Source of the DNA: an uncultured Alphaproteobacteria bacterium
GTDB taxonomy: Bacteria; Pseudomonadota; Alphaproteobacteria; Rs-D84
Length of the DNA stretch: 6,195 nucleotides
Assembly (NCBI GenBank): GCA_946185785.1
Contig: CAMHKP010000032.1
Location: 1-6,195, forward strand
Direction: 5' to 3'
Below, in pieces: positions 1-5,780 of the stretch (positions are counted from its first letter, which is position 1; the number at the start of each line of letters is the position of its first letter). The notes under the pieces were generated by a model. The model searched no databases, was not told where the DNA came from, and saw only the letters and a list, made by a program, of their open reading frames with translations. Made by a program: the position numbers and the translations under genes.

Positions 1-738
1 ATCTATATCTGCAACCGTTTCCCAATACTGATCCACAAAACCGGCAAAACCATTCGTTGTTGTGTATGCGCGTGGTTTTTTCGCAATTGCGCGCCAATCA
101 TCATGTTCGATATCACTATTGGCATAGACCACAAATCCAGTGTATACACCAGCCGAAGATGTCATATCATTACCACGACGAATACGTGCATATGGCGCAA
201 ATGAAAAATCTTTCTTGGTATTGTTTTTAATTTCATCATTTACGGTTATAACATAATCATCAACCAATACCGTACGATTAAACACAACACCATCTACATT
301 TTTCCATGTATAAACATCACCATCTTTTTTCCATACTGTATCTGCCGCAGGTGCCGCAACACCAACACCAACTACACCGATTTCTGCATATGCGTTTTCA
401 CCAGATAATAATTTTACAGTATCAGCATTTTTCGCGCTTTCTTTGAAATCGCGCAAATCGATATTCGATATACGCAATCCTTGGACTGTGGCCGATATCT
501 TGTTTGATTCAATTTCATATGTTGGAACATTGGAAACATCTGCTTCGACAATTTGGTTATCAATCTGGGGAACAACGTTTGTGTTTTTTCCCAACATTAT
601 TCCCAATGCCCACCAAACAGCCGTAAACACTATAAACCACCACAGAAAACCACCCAGCGATGACTTCTTTTTATTGGCATTTTTTGCAGCATTCCACGCA
701 GCAAAACCATTACTATTATTATCAAGATATTTAACCAT
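1..738 (-). CDS. yidC: Membrane protein insertase YidC, N-terminal part (cut by window edge)
   Basis: I translated this by hand from the ATG at 738; it stays open for 246 codons to the left edge, so the C-terminal insertase core (the conserved five-helix part) lies outside the window. YidC inserts and folds inner-membrane proteins with or without SecYEG. What is visible: a lysine-rich cytoplasmic N-terminus (residues 1-28), one membrane segment (about 30-49, rich in W, F and V), then the periplasmic domain. That domain shows family landmarks: QGLRISNIDLRDFKES near 86-101, a VKLLSGENAY segment near 108-117, ADTVW near 132-136, and NGFAGFVDQYW near 229-239, matching the GGW-G-DKYW motif of YidC. 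The start is fixed by AGGGG at 745-749, six bases upstream. It lies 9 bases after lspA and is surely cotranscribed. The 28-residue extension before the first helix is longer than usual. Family assignment is by motif recognition; no search was run. Confidence 0.9.
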   Translation of the reverse strand, partial: MVKYLDNNSNGFAAWNAAKNANKKKSSLGGFLWWFIVFTAVWWALGIMLGKNTNVVPQIDNQIVEADVSNVPTYEIESNKISATVQGLRISNIDLRDFKESAKNADTVKLLSGENAYAEIGVVGVGVAAPAADTVWKKDGDVYTWKNVDGVVFNRTVLVDDYVITVNDEIKNNTKKDFSFAPYARIRRGNDMTSSAGVYTGFVVYANSDIEHDDWRAIAKKPRAYTTTNGFAGFVDQYWETVADID

Positions 739-744
739 TATTTT

Positions 745-749
745 CCCCT
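745..749 (-). promoter_or_regulatory. Ribosome binding site of yidC, overlapping the lspA stop codon
   Basis: AGGGG on the minus strand lies six bases before the yidC ATG (738-736) and shares two bases with the lspA TAG stop (750-748). A ribosome ending lspA would sit on the yidC start region, so translational coupling is likely (inference). Confidence 0.6.
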
Positions 750-1266
750 ATCCTTTTATACGACGACGTGCAATTAACCATTTTAATATATATAAACCAA
801 CACCAACACATATAAATATATCCGCGACATTAAATGCCGGCCAATGTGCACCACCAATATGAAAATCCAAGAAATCAACCACCGCACCAAAGCGCACACG
901 ATCAACCAAATTTCCCAACGCGCCACCAATAATAAACGCCAGTGGCAAACGTTCATAGCTTTGTGCGCGCTTAAACATATAATACGATATGAAACCAATT
1001 ACAAATGCGGTTATAACAACAATTATGATAGGTGCCGCTTCGCCCAGCGCACGAAACAACGAAAACGAAGTTCCCGGATTCCACGTGAATACAACATTAA
1101 AGAAATCTGTCACATGCGCCATTAAATATGGTACTGGTATCAATTCCCACGCAGGTGCAAACGATGGCACACGCCCAGTTATCAGGTTTATCAACACGCC
1201 CTTGGACACTTGGTCCAATAAAACGATTGCTAAAACAATAGCCAAATATTTGAAAAATTTTTTCAT
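748..1266 (-). CDS. lspA: Lipoprotein signal peptidase (signal peptidase II)
   Basis: Aspartyl protease of the inner membrane that cleaves the signal peptide of diacylglyceryl-modified prolipoproteins; the target of globomycin. The 172-residue protein is of normal size and has four hydrophobic segments (about 4-20, 52-60 with a flanking region, 78-97, 145-166). Family motifs are intact: LLDQVSK at 16-22, a [10 protein letters not shown] segment at 62-71 (usual N-x-G-x-S/A-F), [12 protein letters not shown] at 114-125, then VVDF and PAFNVADI. By family alignment the catalytic pair is D131 and D149. I chose the ATG at 1266, giving MKKFFKYL, because GAAGGG sits six bases upstream; an in-frame TTG at 1287 would add seven residues but lies across a probable promoter and repeat. 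Stop is TAG. First gene of a unit with yidC, after a terminator that separates it from the antiporter gene. Confidence 0.95.
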   Translation of the reverse strand: MKKFFKYLAIVLAIVLLDQVSKGVLINLITGRVPSFAPAWELIPVPYLMAHVTDFFNVVFTWNPGTSFSLFRALGEAAPIIIVVITAFVIGFISYYMFKRAQSYERLPLAFIIGGALGNLVDRVRFGAVVDFLDFHIGGAHWPAFNVADIFICVGVGLYILKWLIARRRIKG

Positions 1267-1269
1267 ATC

Positions 1270-1314
1270 TTGCCCTTCGCTATACAACAGATTTCAATAT
1301 AGCAATATGGGCAA
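1270..1314. repeat. Two-part inverted repeat upstream of lspA
   Basis: Two perfect 6-base arm pairs are nested: TTGCCC (1270-1275) with GGGCAA (1309-1314), and GCTATA (1279-1284) with TATAGC (1298-1303), around a 13-base centre. The small internal loops are TTC on one side and AATAT on the other. The repeat covers the lspA ribosome binding site and the proposed -10 element. It could be a regulator binding site on DNA, or, if transcription starts upstream of it, an RNA hairpin hiding the ribosome binding site. No T-run follows on either strand, so it does not look like a terminator. Confidence 0.55.
1273..1278 (-). promoter_or_regulatory. Ribosome binding site of lspA
   Basis: GAAGGG on the minus strand, six bases before the ATG at 1266. 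This decides the start in favour of ATG 1266 over the in-frame TTG at 1287. The site forms part of the right arm of the inverted repeat at 1270-1314. Confidence 0.6.
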
Positions 1315-1324
1315 TTAAAATCAA
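1296..1324 (-). promoter_or_regulatory. Candidate sigma-70-type promoter of lspA-yidC
   Basis: On the minus strand, TTGATT (1324-1319, four of six consensus bases) is separated by 17 bases from TATATT (1301-1296, five of six). Transcription would start near 1289, giving a leader of about 23 bases that contains the ribosome binding site. A promoter is expected here because a terminator lies immediately upstream. The call is by eye. Confidence 0.45.
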
Positions 1325-1354
1325 ATAAAAAGTCCCACAAATGTGGGGCTTTTA
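1321..1354 (-). terminator. Intrinsic terminator after the antiporter gene
   Basis: A hairpin with 8-base arms (1331-1338 and 1343-1350) and a four-base loop lies directly after the antiporter stop codon (1357-1355). On the minus strand one arm position is a C/A mismatch, but outer A/T pairs extend the stem and the 3' side runs into TTTTTATTT, as expected for a rho-independent terminator. On the plus strand the same position is a T/G wobble and the stem is followed by TTTTATTATT, but no plus-strand gene precedes it. It closes the carboxypeptidase-recR-rsmA-antiporter unit. Confidence 0.75.
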
Positions 1355-3061
1355 TTATTCGATTGGAACAACAGTATTATCTAAACTTGCATAATTATTA
1401 TCACGCAATTCAGACATTACACTGTGCAATTTTGAATCGGGTACCCCCATATGATGCAACGCGCGGAACCCCAATATAAACGCAGTTTCAATTGTTTCTG
1501 GCATTGCCCTGAACGCACCATGTTTAAGCAATATTTTACAATCTGCCAAATTACGCGCACGGGCATAAACCTTAACTCGTGGGGCAATAGATTTCACTGT
1601 TAAAAGTGCATCTTTTGCGGTTTCGGCATTATCCAGCGCAATAATCACAGCATTTGTTTTACGTGGGTGCAGACCAAAATTACGCAACACATCTGCGTTT
1701 TTACAATTTCCAAATACGACATTATAGTTATTTTCACGACCACGCACGATTGCATTTACATCCATGTCTATCGCGACATATGGAACATTGTTCTTTTCCA
1801 TCAACTTGGCAACAATTTGTCCAACACGACCAAATCCCAAAATAACAACAGATGGGTTTGTTTCCAGTCCTGACCGATCCAAACTGCGTGGACGATACGA
1901 TGCAAAAATCCAACCGCGACGACGCAGGAAATCATATATCGCCAGCAATATTGGCGTTGTCATAATAGATAAAATTATAATAGCCGTTAAAACTTCGGAA
2001 CTGGTAATTGGAATTGCGTTAATACCGGCTGTCTTCATTGTCTGCAACATCAACAAACCAAATTCACCGCCCTGGGATAAAATCAGTGCCATAAATGTTG
2101 CATCTGGTAAAATTGTGCCGCGCACACGTGATACCATGAAAAGCGCAAAGAACTTTATAAACACCAATCCACACAATCCAACCAAAATATATTGCCATTT
2201 ATCCAATAACAACGGCACGTTTAGCCCCATACCTAATGCAATAAAGAAAAACGCCAAGAACAACATTGAATATGGGCTTATTTCCGCACTAATTTGATGA
2301 CGATAAATTGTTTCAGACATCAACATACCAGCCAAAAATGCACCCAATCCAACCGGCAGCCCCATCATATCCAAAACAGTTGCCCAAATAACAATATTTA
2401 ACATAACAGTCAACAATAATGCTTCGCGACTTTTAAGTTTTACAACACGCTTTAACAATGGGTTCAAAATAAATCGACCCACAACAACGACAGAAAAGAT
2501 TAACATAAATGATAATACAGCAACATCTATCGCTGTTGCGCCTAAATTAAATGACTTTCCAGCGAACACTGGCAACATAGCCAAAATAGGAATCGACAAT
2601 AAATCTTGGAATAACAAAATAGAGAAAGTTTGATTTCCAACATTTGTGTTTAATTCGTTACGATCCGACAACAATTGCAAATCTTCGGATGTACTGGACA
2701 TAGCCAAAATCAACGCGACCATAATGCACCCCAGCACCGACCAACGTGTCACACCGAATAATACCGGGAATAACATAACCGCAACCGTCAACACCTGGGA
2801 CGCGCCAAGACCGAATATTGTTTTACGCATAGACCACAGGCGGCTCATATTTATTTCCAACCCGATATTGAACCATAAAAACAAAATACCCATATCGCCC
2901 AGCAACTGCCATGTCTGGTTCATTTCAAACAGGTTCAATCCATGTGGCCCCGATAAAATCCCAGCCGCCAAAAACGCAACCAACGCACCAATTCGCGCTG
3001 CCCGCAGGAAGCAAACTAATACAAACAAAATCCCAAAAAATATTAAAAATGATAGTGGCAT
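1355..3061 (-). CDS. KefB/KefC-like monovalent cation:proton antiporter (CPA2) with TrkA-N domain
   Basis: Inner-membrane antiporter of the CPA2 family, probably exchanging K+ (or Na+) for protons; a role in pH or electrophile response is inferred from Kef relatives. The 568 residues split into about a dozen membrane segments (1-380) and a cytoplasmic Rossmann/RCK domain (about 403-520). Seen: FNIGLEIN (64-71), LLFQDLLSIP (149-158) with the conserved Q152-D153, GAFLAGMLMSETIYRH (240-255), FFFIALGMGLN (271-281), the nucleotide-binding GFGRVG (409-414) and acidic residues ending strand 2 (YVAIDMD, 428-434). Oddity: S125-E126-D127 stands where Kef proteins have small or hydrophobic residues after SST. 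No KefF/KefG-like ancillary gene is visible. The ATG at 3061 is preceded by GGAG at 3071-3068. Last gene of the unit, stop TAA, then a terminator. Exact ion and whether it is KefB, KefC or a sister group cannot be told from sequence alone. Confidence 0.9.
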   Translation of the reverse strand: MPLSFLIFFGILFVLVCFLRAARIGALVAFLAAGILSGPHGLNLFEMNQTWQLLGDMGILFLWFNIGLEINMSRLWSMRKTIFGLGASQVLTVAVMLFPVLFGVTRWSVLGCIMVALILAMSSTSEDLQLLSDRNELNTNVGNQTFSILLFQDLLSIPILAMLPVFAGKSFNLGATAIDVAVLSFMLIFSVVVVGRFILNPLLKRVVKLKSREALLLTVMLNIVIWATVLDMMGLPVGLGAFLAGMLMSETIYRHQISAEISPYSMLFLAFFFIALGMGLNVPLLLDKWQYILVGLCGLVFIKFFALFMVSRVRGTILPDATFMALILSQGGEFGLLMLQTMKTAGINAIPITSSEVLTAIIILSIMTTPILLAIYDFLRRRGWIFASYRPRSLDRSGLETNPSVVILGFGRVGQIVAKLMEKNNVPYVAIDMDVNAIVRGRENNYNVVFGNCKNADVLRNFGLHPRKTNAVIIALDNAETAKDALLTVKSIAPRVKVYARARNLADCKILLKHGAFRAMPETIETAFILGFRALHHMGVPDSKLHSVMSELRDNNYASLDNTVVPIE

Positions 3062-3071
3062 CTCTCTCTCC
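3061..3071 (-). promoter_or_regulatory. GA-repeat ribosome binding site of the antiporter gene
   Basis: The start codon is directly preceded by an alternating GA tract on the minus strand (five GA units, the last A being that of ATG), with GGAG at 3071-3068 six bases before the ATG. Slippage in this tract would change the spacing between the two, though five units is short for frequent slippage. Confidence 0.5.
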
Positions 3072-3082
3072 GCTTTATAAAT

Positions 3083-3091
3083 ATTATATCA
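3083..3091 (-). promoter_or_regulatory. Candidate extended -10 promoter before the antiporter gene
   Basis: TGATATAAT on the minus strand matches an extended -10 element (TG-N-TATAAT) perfectly; its TGA is the rsmA stop codon. Transcription would start near 3076, leaving a leader of about 15 bases with the GGAG site. I see no well-spaced -35 box (a TTGTGA lies 20 bases upstream). AT-rich sequence makes chance matches likely. Confidence 0.35.
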
Positions 3092-3910
3092 TAAAATTCG
3101 TGCGATTTTCACAAATGTTTCTGGCGATAATTCTTCGGCACGTTCGGTTCCGGTTAGACCACATTGCGCCCAATCTACACCCGACATAATTCCGCGTATC
3201 ATCTTGCGCCGCTGACCGAATAATTTTGCTGTCACTTGCTCTACTGCTGTTAAATCGCCAATCTGTTTTATCTTTTTTGCGTTTGGTATAATTTGCACAA
3301 CGGCACTTTCAACCTTGGGTCGTGGAACAAATGCCGTTGATGGCACACCAAACAAAATTTTTGCATCTGCAATCAATGATGTTAACACCGACAACCGTCC
3401 ATATTGTTTGTCACCAACATTTGCAACAATGCGTTGCGCGACTTCACGTTGAAACATCAGTGTCATAGATTTTATCGGGCTACCCATTGCAACTTTGTGC
3501 AGCCAGCCAATTAACAATTCTGTTCCCACATTGTATGGCAGATTTGCACAAATCGCATATTCGTTGACACCTAATTTTCCAAAATCAACTTTTAATGCGT
3601 CATCAAAAATTATCTCTAAACGACCATTGGACGCATCCATAACGCGCGATAAAATAGGCTCTGTTGTTTTGTCTTTTTCAATCGCAATTACGCGTTTTGC
3701 GCCCGCCAATAATAATGCGCGTGTCAAACCTGCGGGACCGGGGCCAACTTCTACCACCGGTAATTTTGTAATGTCTGGTACACTGCGCGCGATACGACCA
3801 GTCAAATTCAAATCAAACAAAAAATTTTGCCCAAATTGTTTTTTAGGTTCCAAACCGCATTCGCGCATCATTTCAGAAACAGGTGGCAAAGATTCTATTT
3901 TGTTTGTCAT
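3089..3910 (-). CDS. rsmA: 16S rRNA (adenine-1518/1519-N6)-dimethyltransferase RsmA (KsgA)
   Basis: Uses S-adenosylmethionine to dimethylate two adjacent adenines in the 3' hairpin of 16S rRNA, a late step and checkpoint in small-subunit assembly; loss gives kasugamycin resistance in known bacteria. The 273 residues are of normal length. Motifs: KKQFGQNFLFD (23-33), SAM motif I EVGPGPAGLT (54-63), acidic E78 ending strand 2, D104 in the DDAL segment, the catalytic NLPYN (123-127), and FVPRPKVES (195-203). A C-terminal helical domain follows, with FGQRRKMIR (231-239) as in the family. The wording of the N-terminus and motif I is alphaproteobacterial in style. The ATG at 3910 overlaps the recR stop (ATGA, four bases), so it is translationally coupled; a GGGGGA lies at 3927-3922. 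Stop TGA. No missing key residue. Confidence 0.96.
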   Translation of the reverse strand: MTNKIESLPPVSEMMRECGLEPKKQFGQNFLFDLNLTGRIARSVPDITKLPVVEVGPGPAGLTRALLLAGAKRVIAIEKDKTTEPILSRVMDASNGRLEIIFDDALKVDFGKLGVNEYAICANLPYNVGTELLIGWLHKVAMGSPIKSMTLMFQREVAQRIVANVGDKQYGRLSVLTSLIADAKILFGVPSTAFVPRPKVESAVVQIIPNAKKIKQIGDLTAVEQVTAKLFGQRRKMIRGIMSGVDWAQCGLTGTERAEELSPETFVKIARIL

Positions 3911-4515
3911 AATTCGCGCCGTCCCCCAAATGCCAATGATAACGTGCCATCATCAATATAGTCCAAATCGCCACCCAATGGCACACCCGATGCTAATTCA
4001 CTAAATTTCACACCATTATTACCAATTACCGACATGATATAGTGCTGGGTTGTTTTACCTTCGACTGTATTGGGCAACGCAAAGATTATTTCGGTGATAT
4101 TTTCATTTTTAATGCGTTCGGCTAAATTAGATATATTCAAATCTTCGGGCATAACACCGCTTGCCCCCGACAGCAAATTTCCAATAATATGATACCGCCC
4201 ATGAAACACCGATGATTTTTCCAACGTCCAAACATCACCCATATCACGCACAATACAAATTTCACCGTTGGCACGCGATGCATCACGACAGAATTCACAC
4301 ACACCAGTATTTTTATCAGTCAACACACCACAATTTGCACATGGCACAATATTTTCGGTTGCATCCAGAATTGCTGCGGCTAAATTTTCTGCGCGCCCAT
4401 CACGTGTTTGCAAAATCGATAAAACAATACGCACCGCTGCACGATTTCCAACGCGTGGCAGTTTTGCAAATTGTTTAATCAACTTTTCAATTTTTGGATT
4501 CACGCGCACCCCCAT
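3907..4515 (-). CDS. recR: Recombination mediator protein RecR
   Basis: RecR works with RecO (and RecF) to load RecA onto SSB-coated gapped DNA; it forms a DNA-clamping ring. From the ATG at 4515 it has 202 residues, the usual size. Domains: helix-hairpin-helix (LPRVGNRAA, 19-27), a four-cysteine zinc finger (C59, C62, C73, C76), a Toprim domain (about 85-175) and the conserved C-terminal GVPLGGDLDYIDDGTL (177-192). Oddity: the Toprim glutamate usual after the first strand (VVE in relatives) is R90 here, and the usual LSPLDG reads LSGASG (115-120). Starts: the ATG at 4515 shares its A with the TGA of the upstream gene (TGATG), favouring reinitiation; a GTG at 4503 has GGGGG five bases upstream (4513-4509) and would begin at NPKIEKL, as many RecR proteins do. 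A TTG at 4533 is less likely. The stop overlaps rsmA. Confidence 0.95.
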   Translation of the reverse strand: MGVRVNPKIEKLIKQFAKLPRVGNRAAVRIVLSILQTRDGRAENLAAAILDATENIVPCANCGVLTDKNTGVCEFCRDASRANGEICIVRDMGDVWTLEKSSVFHGRYHIIGNLLSGASGVMPEDLNISNLAERIKNENITEIIFALPNTVEGKTTQHYIMSVIGNNGVKFSELASGVPLGGDLDYIDDGTLSLAFGGRREL

Positions 4516-5684
4516 CAATGAAACACATAGCAATCTATGCCAGCGGCACTTGCCGTATTCTTTAATGATTGCGCCGCCGCTTCGCTCAACCCATATGCAC
4601 GCACGCGGAACAGACCATTTGGTGCCGTCTCAATAATTGGTGTTGCGCCAGTTGCGCGCTGCACAGTTGCAATCATACGCGATGCTGCATCACGCGTTGA
4701 AAACGCACCGAATTGAACCCCGGGGCCACTTTTACCCGATGCAACTGGCGTATGATTTGTTGCGGCATGATATGCACCCGCAAAAGTATTCACAGATTGC
4801 GAATTATCATAAACTGGTGCGGACGGCTGTGGTTTTGATTCAACAACCGGTGCAACCGGTGTATCACGCACAATCATCGCAGGTGCCGGATCGCGCGCAA
4901 TCATTTCGAATCCTTTGTCCAGCAAACGCGCTGATACCGCTGCGCGCACATCTTTGTTTTCCGCCCCCAGAACAACCGCCATCAAATGCCGATTTCCACG
5001 TCGCGCAGTTGCAACCAACGAATATTTTGACTTGTTTGTATATCCAGTTTTCATACCATCGCACCCCGGATATGTCCCCAGCAACCGATTTCCATTGGTA
5101 TATGTTTTTCCGCCATACGTCCACGTTTGAATACCAAAATATTTCCAGTATTGTGGAAAATGTTTATACACCGCCATTGAAATCAGCGCAATATCACGCG
5201 CAGTCGACAAATGGTCATCATCTGGCAGCCCAGATGAATTTTCAAAATTTGTACGCGCCAATCCAATTTCGCGCGCGACACGTGTCATTAATGCGGCAAA
5301 ATTCCCCTCTTTTCCACCTTTCAGGTTTTCTGCCAAAACGCGTGCGACATCGTTCGCGCTGTGTACCGCAACCGCCTTAATTGCATCTTCGACTTTGATT
5401 TTAGAACCCGCCGGCAACCCAAGTTTTACTGGTTCCGCATTTGCCGCTGCATTAGATACGATTAAATAATCGTCCAAATGAAGACGCCCATGTTCCAGCG
5501 CATTAAACGTCAAATACAACGTCATGATTTTTGTTAAACTTGCCGGATAGTTCAAATCGGTTGCGTGTTCAGAATACAAAACATTTCCCGAATCCATATC
5601 GACGACCATGGCCGCGCGGTAATTTGCCGCGTGCGCCAACGATGCAAAAAACAGCATCGGTAAAATAAGAAATCTTCCCTTCAT
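4515..5684 (-). CDS. D-alanyl-D-alanine carboxypeptidase (penicillin-binding protein, PBP5-like) with C-terminal SPOR domain
   Basis: Periplasmic serine peptidase (family S11) that removes the terminal D-Ala from peptidoglycan pentapeptides. The 389 residues begin with a signal peptide (MKGRFLIL then a hydrophobic core, likely cleavage after AHA at 17-19). The catalytic domain shows all three penicillin-binding motifs: SLTK (S49 nucleophile, K52), SAN (109-111) and KTG (212-214). A Pro/Ala/Ser-rich linker (about 265-320) joins a SPOR domain (about 322-388, starting GVQFGAF), which in this family binds denuded glycan strands, often at the septum. The usual PBP5 C-terminal beta domain and amphipathic anchor are not apparent. 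I prefer the ATG at 5684; the in-frame TTG at 5723 would spoil the signal peptide and lies in a probable -35 box. No ribosome binding site is visible, and the proposed promoter would give an almost leaderless mRNA. First gene of the unit; TGA overlaps recR. Confidence 0.94.
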   Translation of the reverse strand: MKGRFLILPMLFFASLAHAANYRAAMVVDMDSGNVLYSEHATDLNYPASLTKIMTLYLTFNALEHGRLHLDDYLIVSNAAANAEPVKLGLPAGSKIKVEDAIKAVAVHSANDVARVLAENLKGGKEGNFAALMTRVAREIGLARTNFENSSGLPDDDHLSTARDIALISMAVYKHFPQYWKYFGIQTWTYGGKTYTNGNRLLGTYPGCDGMKTGYTNKSKYSLVATARRGNRHLMAVVLGAENKDVRAAVSARLLDKGFEMIARDPAPAMIVRDTPVAPVVESKPQPSAPVYDNSQSVNTFAGAYHAATNHTPVASGKSGPGVQFGAFSTRDAASRMIATVQRATGATPIIETAPNGLFRVRAYGLSEAAAQSLKNTASAAGIDCYVFH

Positions 5685-5693
5685 AGCAATTAA

Positions 5694-5723
5694 AGTGTAG
5701 TAAAATTTTGCCCCGCGGGTCAA
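5694..5723 (-). promoter_or_regulatory. Candidate promoter of the carboxypeptidase-recR-rsmA-antiporter unit
   Basis: On the minus strand TTGACC (5723-5718, five of six consensus bases) is followed after 18 bases by TACACT (5699-5694, four of six). Transcription would begin near 5687, only about three bases before the ATG at 5684, which fits the absence of a ribosome binding site. Confidence 0.4.
5712..5719. repeat. GC-only palindrome in the divergent promoter region
   Basis: CCCGCGGG is a perfect 8-base palindrome inside an otherwise AT-rich intergenic stretch, overlapping the proposed -35 box of the carboxypeptidase gene by two bases. It might be a half-site or core of an operator, but a single short palindrome is weak evidence. 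Confidence 0.3.
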
Positions 5724-5745
5724 TAGAGAAAAAAGATAAAAAGGT

Positions 5746-5773
5746 TTGAAATCATAATATAGTTTGTTATGAT
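5746..5773 (+). promoter_or_regulatory. Candidate promoter of the NERD-domain gene
   Basis: TTGAAA (5746-5751) and TATGAT (5768-5773) are 16 bases apart. The expected start point, 7-8 bases further on, falls at 5780-5781, the ATG itself. TATAGT at 5758-5763 is an alternative -10 that would start transcription near 5770. Confidence 0.4.
5751..5773. repeat. Inverted repeat overlapping the NERD-gene promoter
   Basis: Perfect 7-base arms ATCATAA (5751-5757) and TTATGAT (5767-5773) flank nine bases. The right arm contains the proposed -10 box and the left arm adjoins the -35 box, the geometry expected of a repressor operator. It is AT-rich, so chance is possible. Confidence 0.4.
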
Positions 5774-5780
5774 ATTTAGC

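Noticed and set aside
443..862. Open plus-strand frame of 139 codons across the yidC/lspA junction
   Set aside because: It is antisense to two conserved genes and has no family resemblance; the minus-strand reading is clearly YidC and LspA.
1267..1287. Extended lspA start at a TTG, adding seven residues
   Set aside because: The ATG at 1266 has a well-placed GAAGGG and gives the usual N-terminus; the TTG would be at or near the proposed transcription start.
1764..2297. Open plus-strand frame of 177 codons opposite the antiporter gene
   Set aside because: Antisense shadow; the minus strand carries a complete antiporter with membrane and nucleotide-binding motifs.
3495..4004. Open plus-strand frame of 169 codons opposite rsmA and recR
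   Set aside because: Antisense shadow of two conserved genes, without domain or start signals.
4637..5380. Open plus-strand frame of 247 codons opposite the carboxypeptidase gene
   Set aside because: It is antisense to a gene with complete catalytic motifs, its translation is rich in His, Pro and Gln with no recognisable domain, and it has no ribosome binding site that I can see. It is a shadow of the real gene's codon usage.
5684..5723. Extended carboxypeptidase start at a TTG, adding 13 residues
   Set aside because: It places a polar stretch before a textbook signal peptide and lies within a probable promoter; the ATG at 5684 is a better start.
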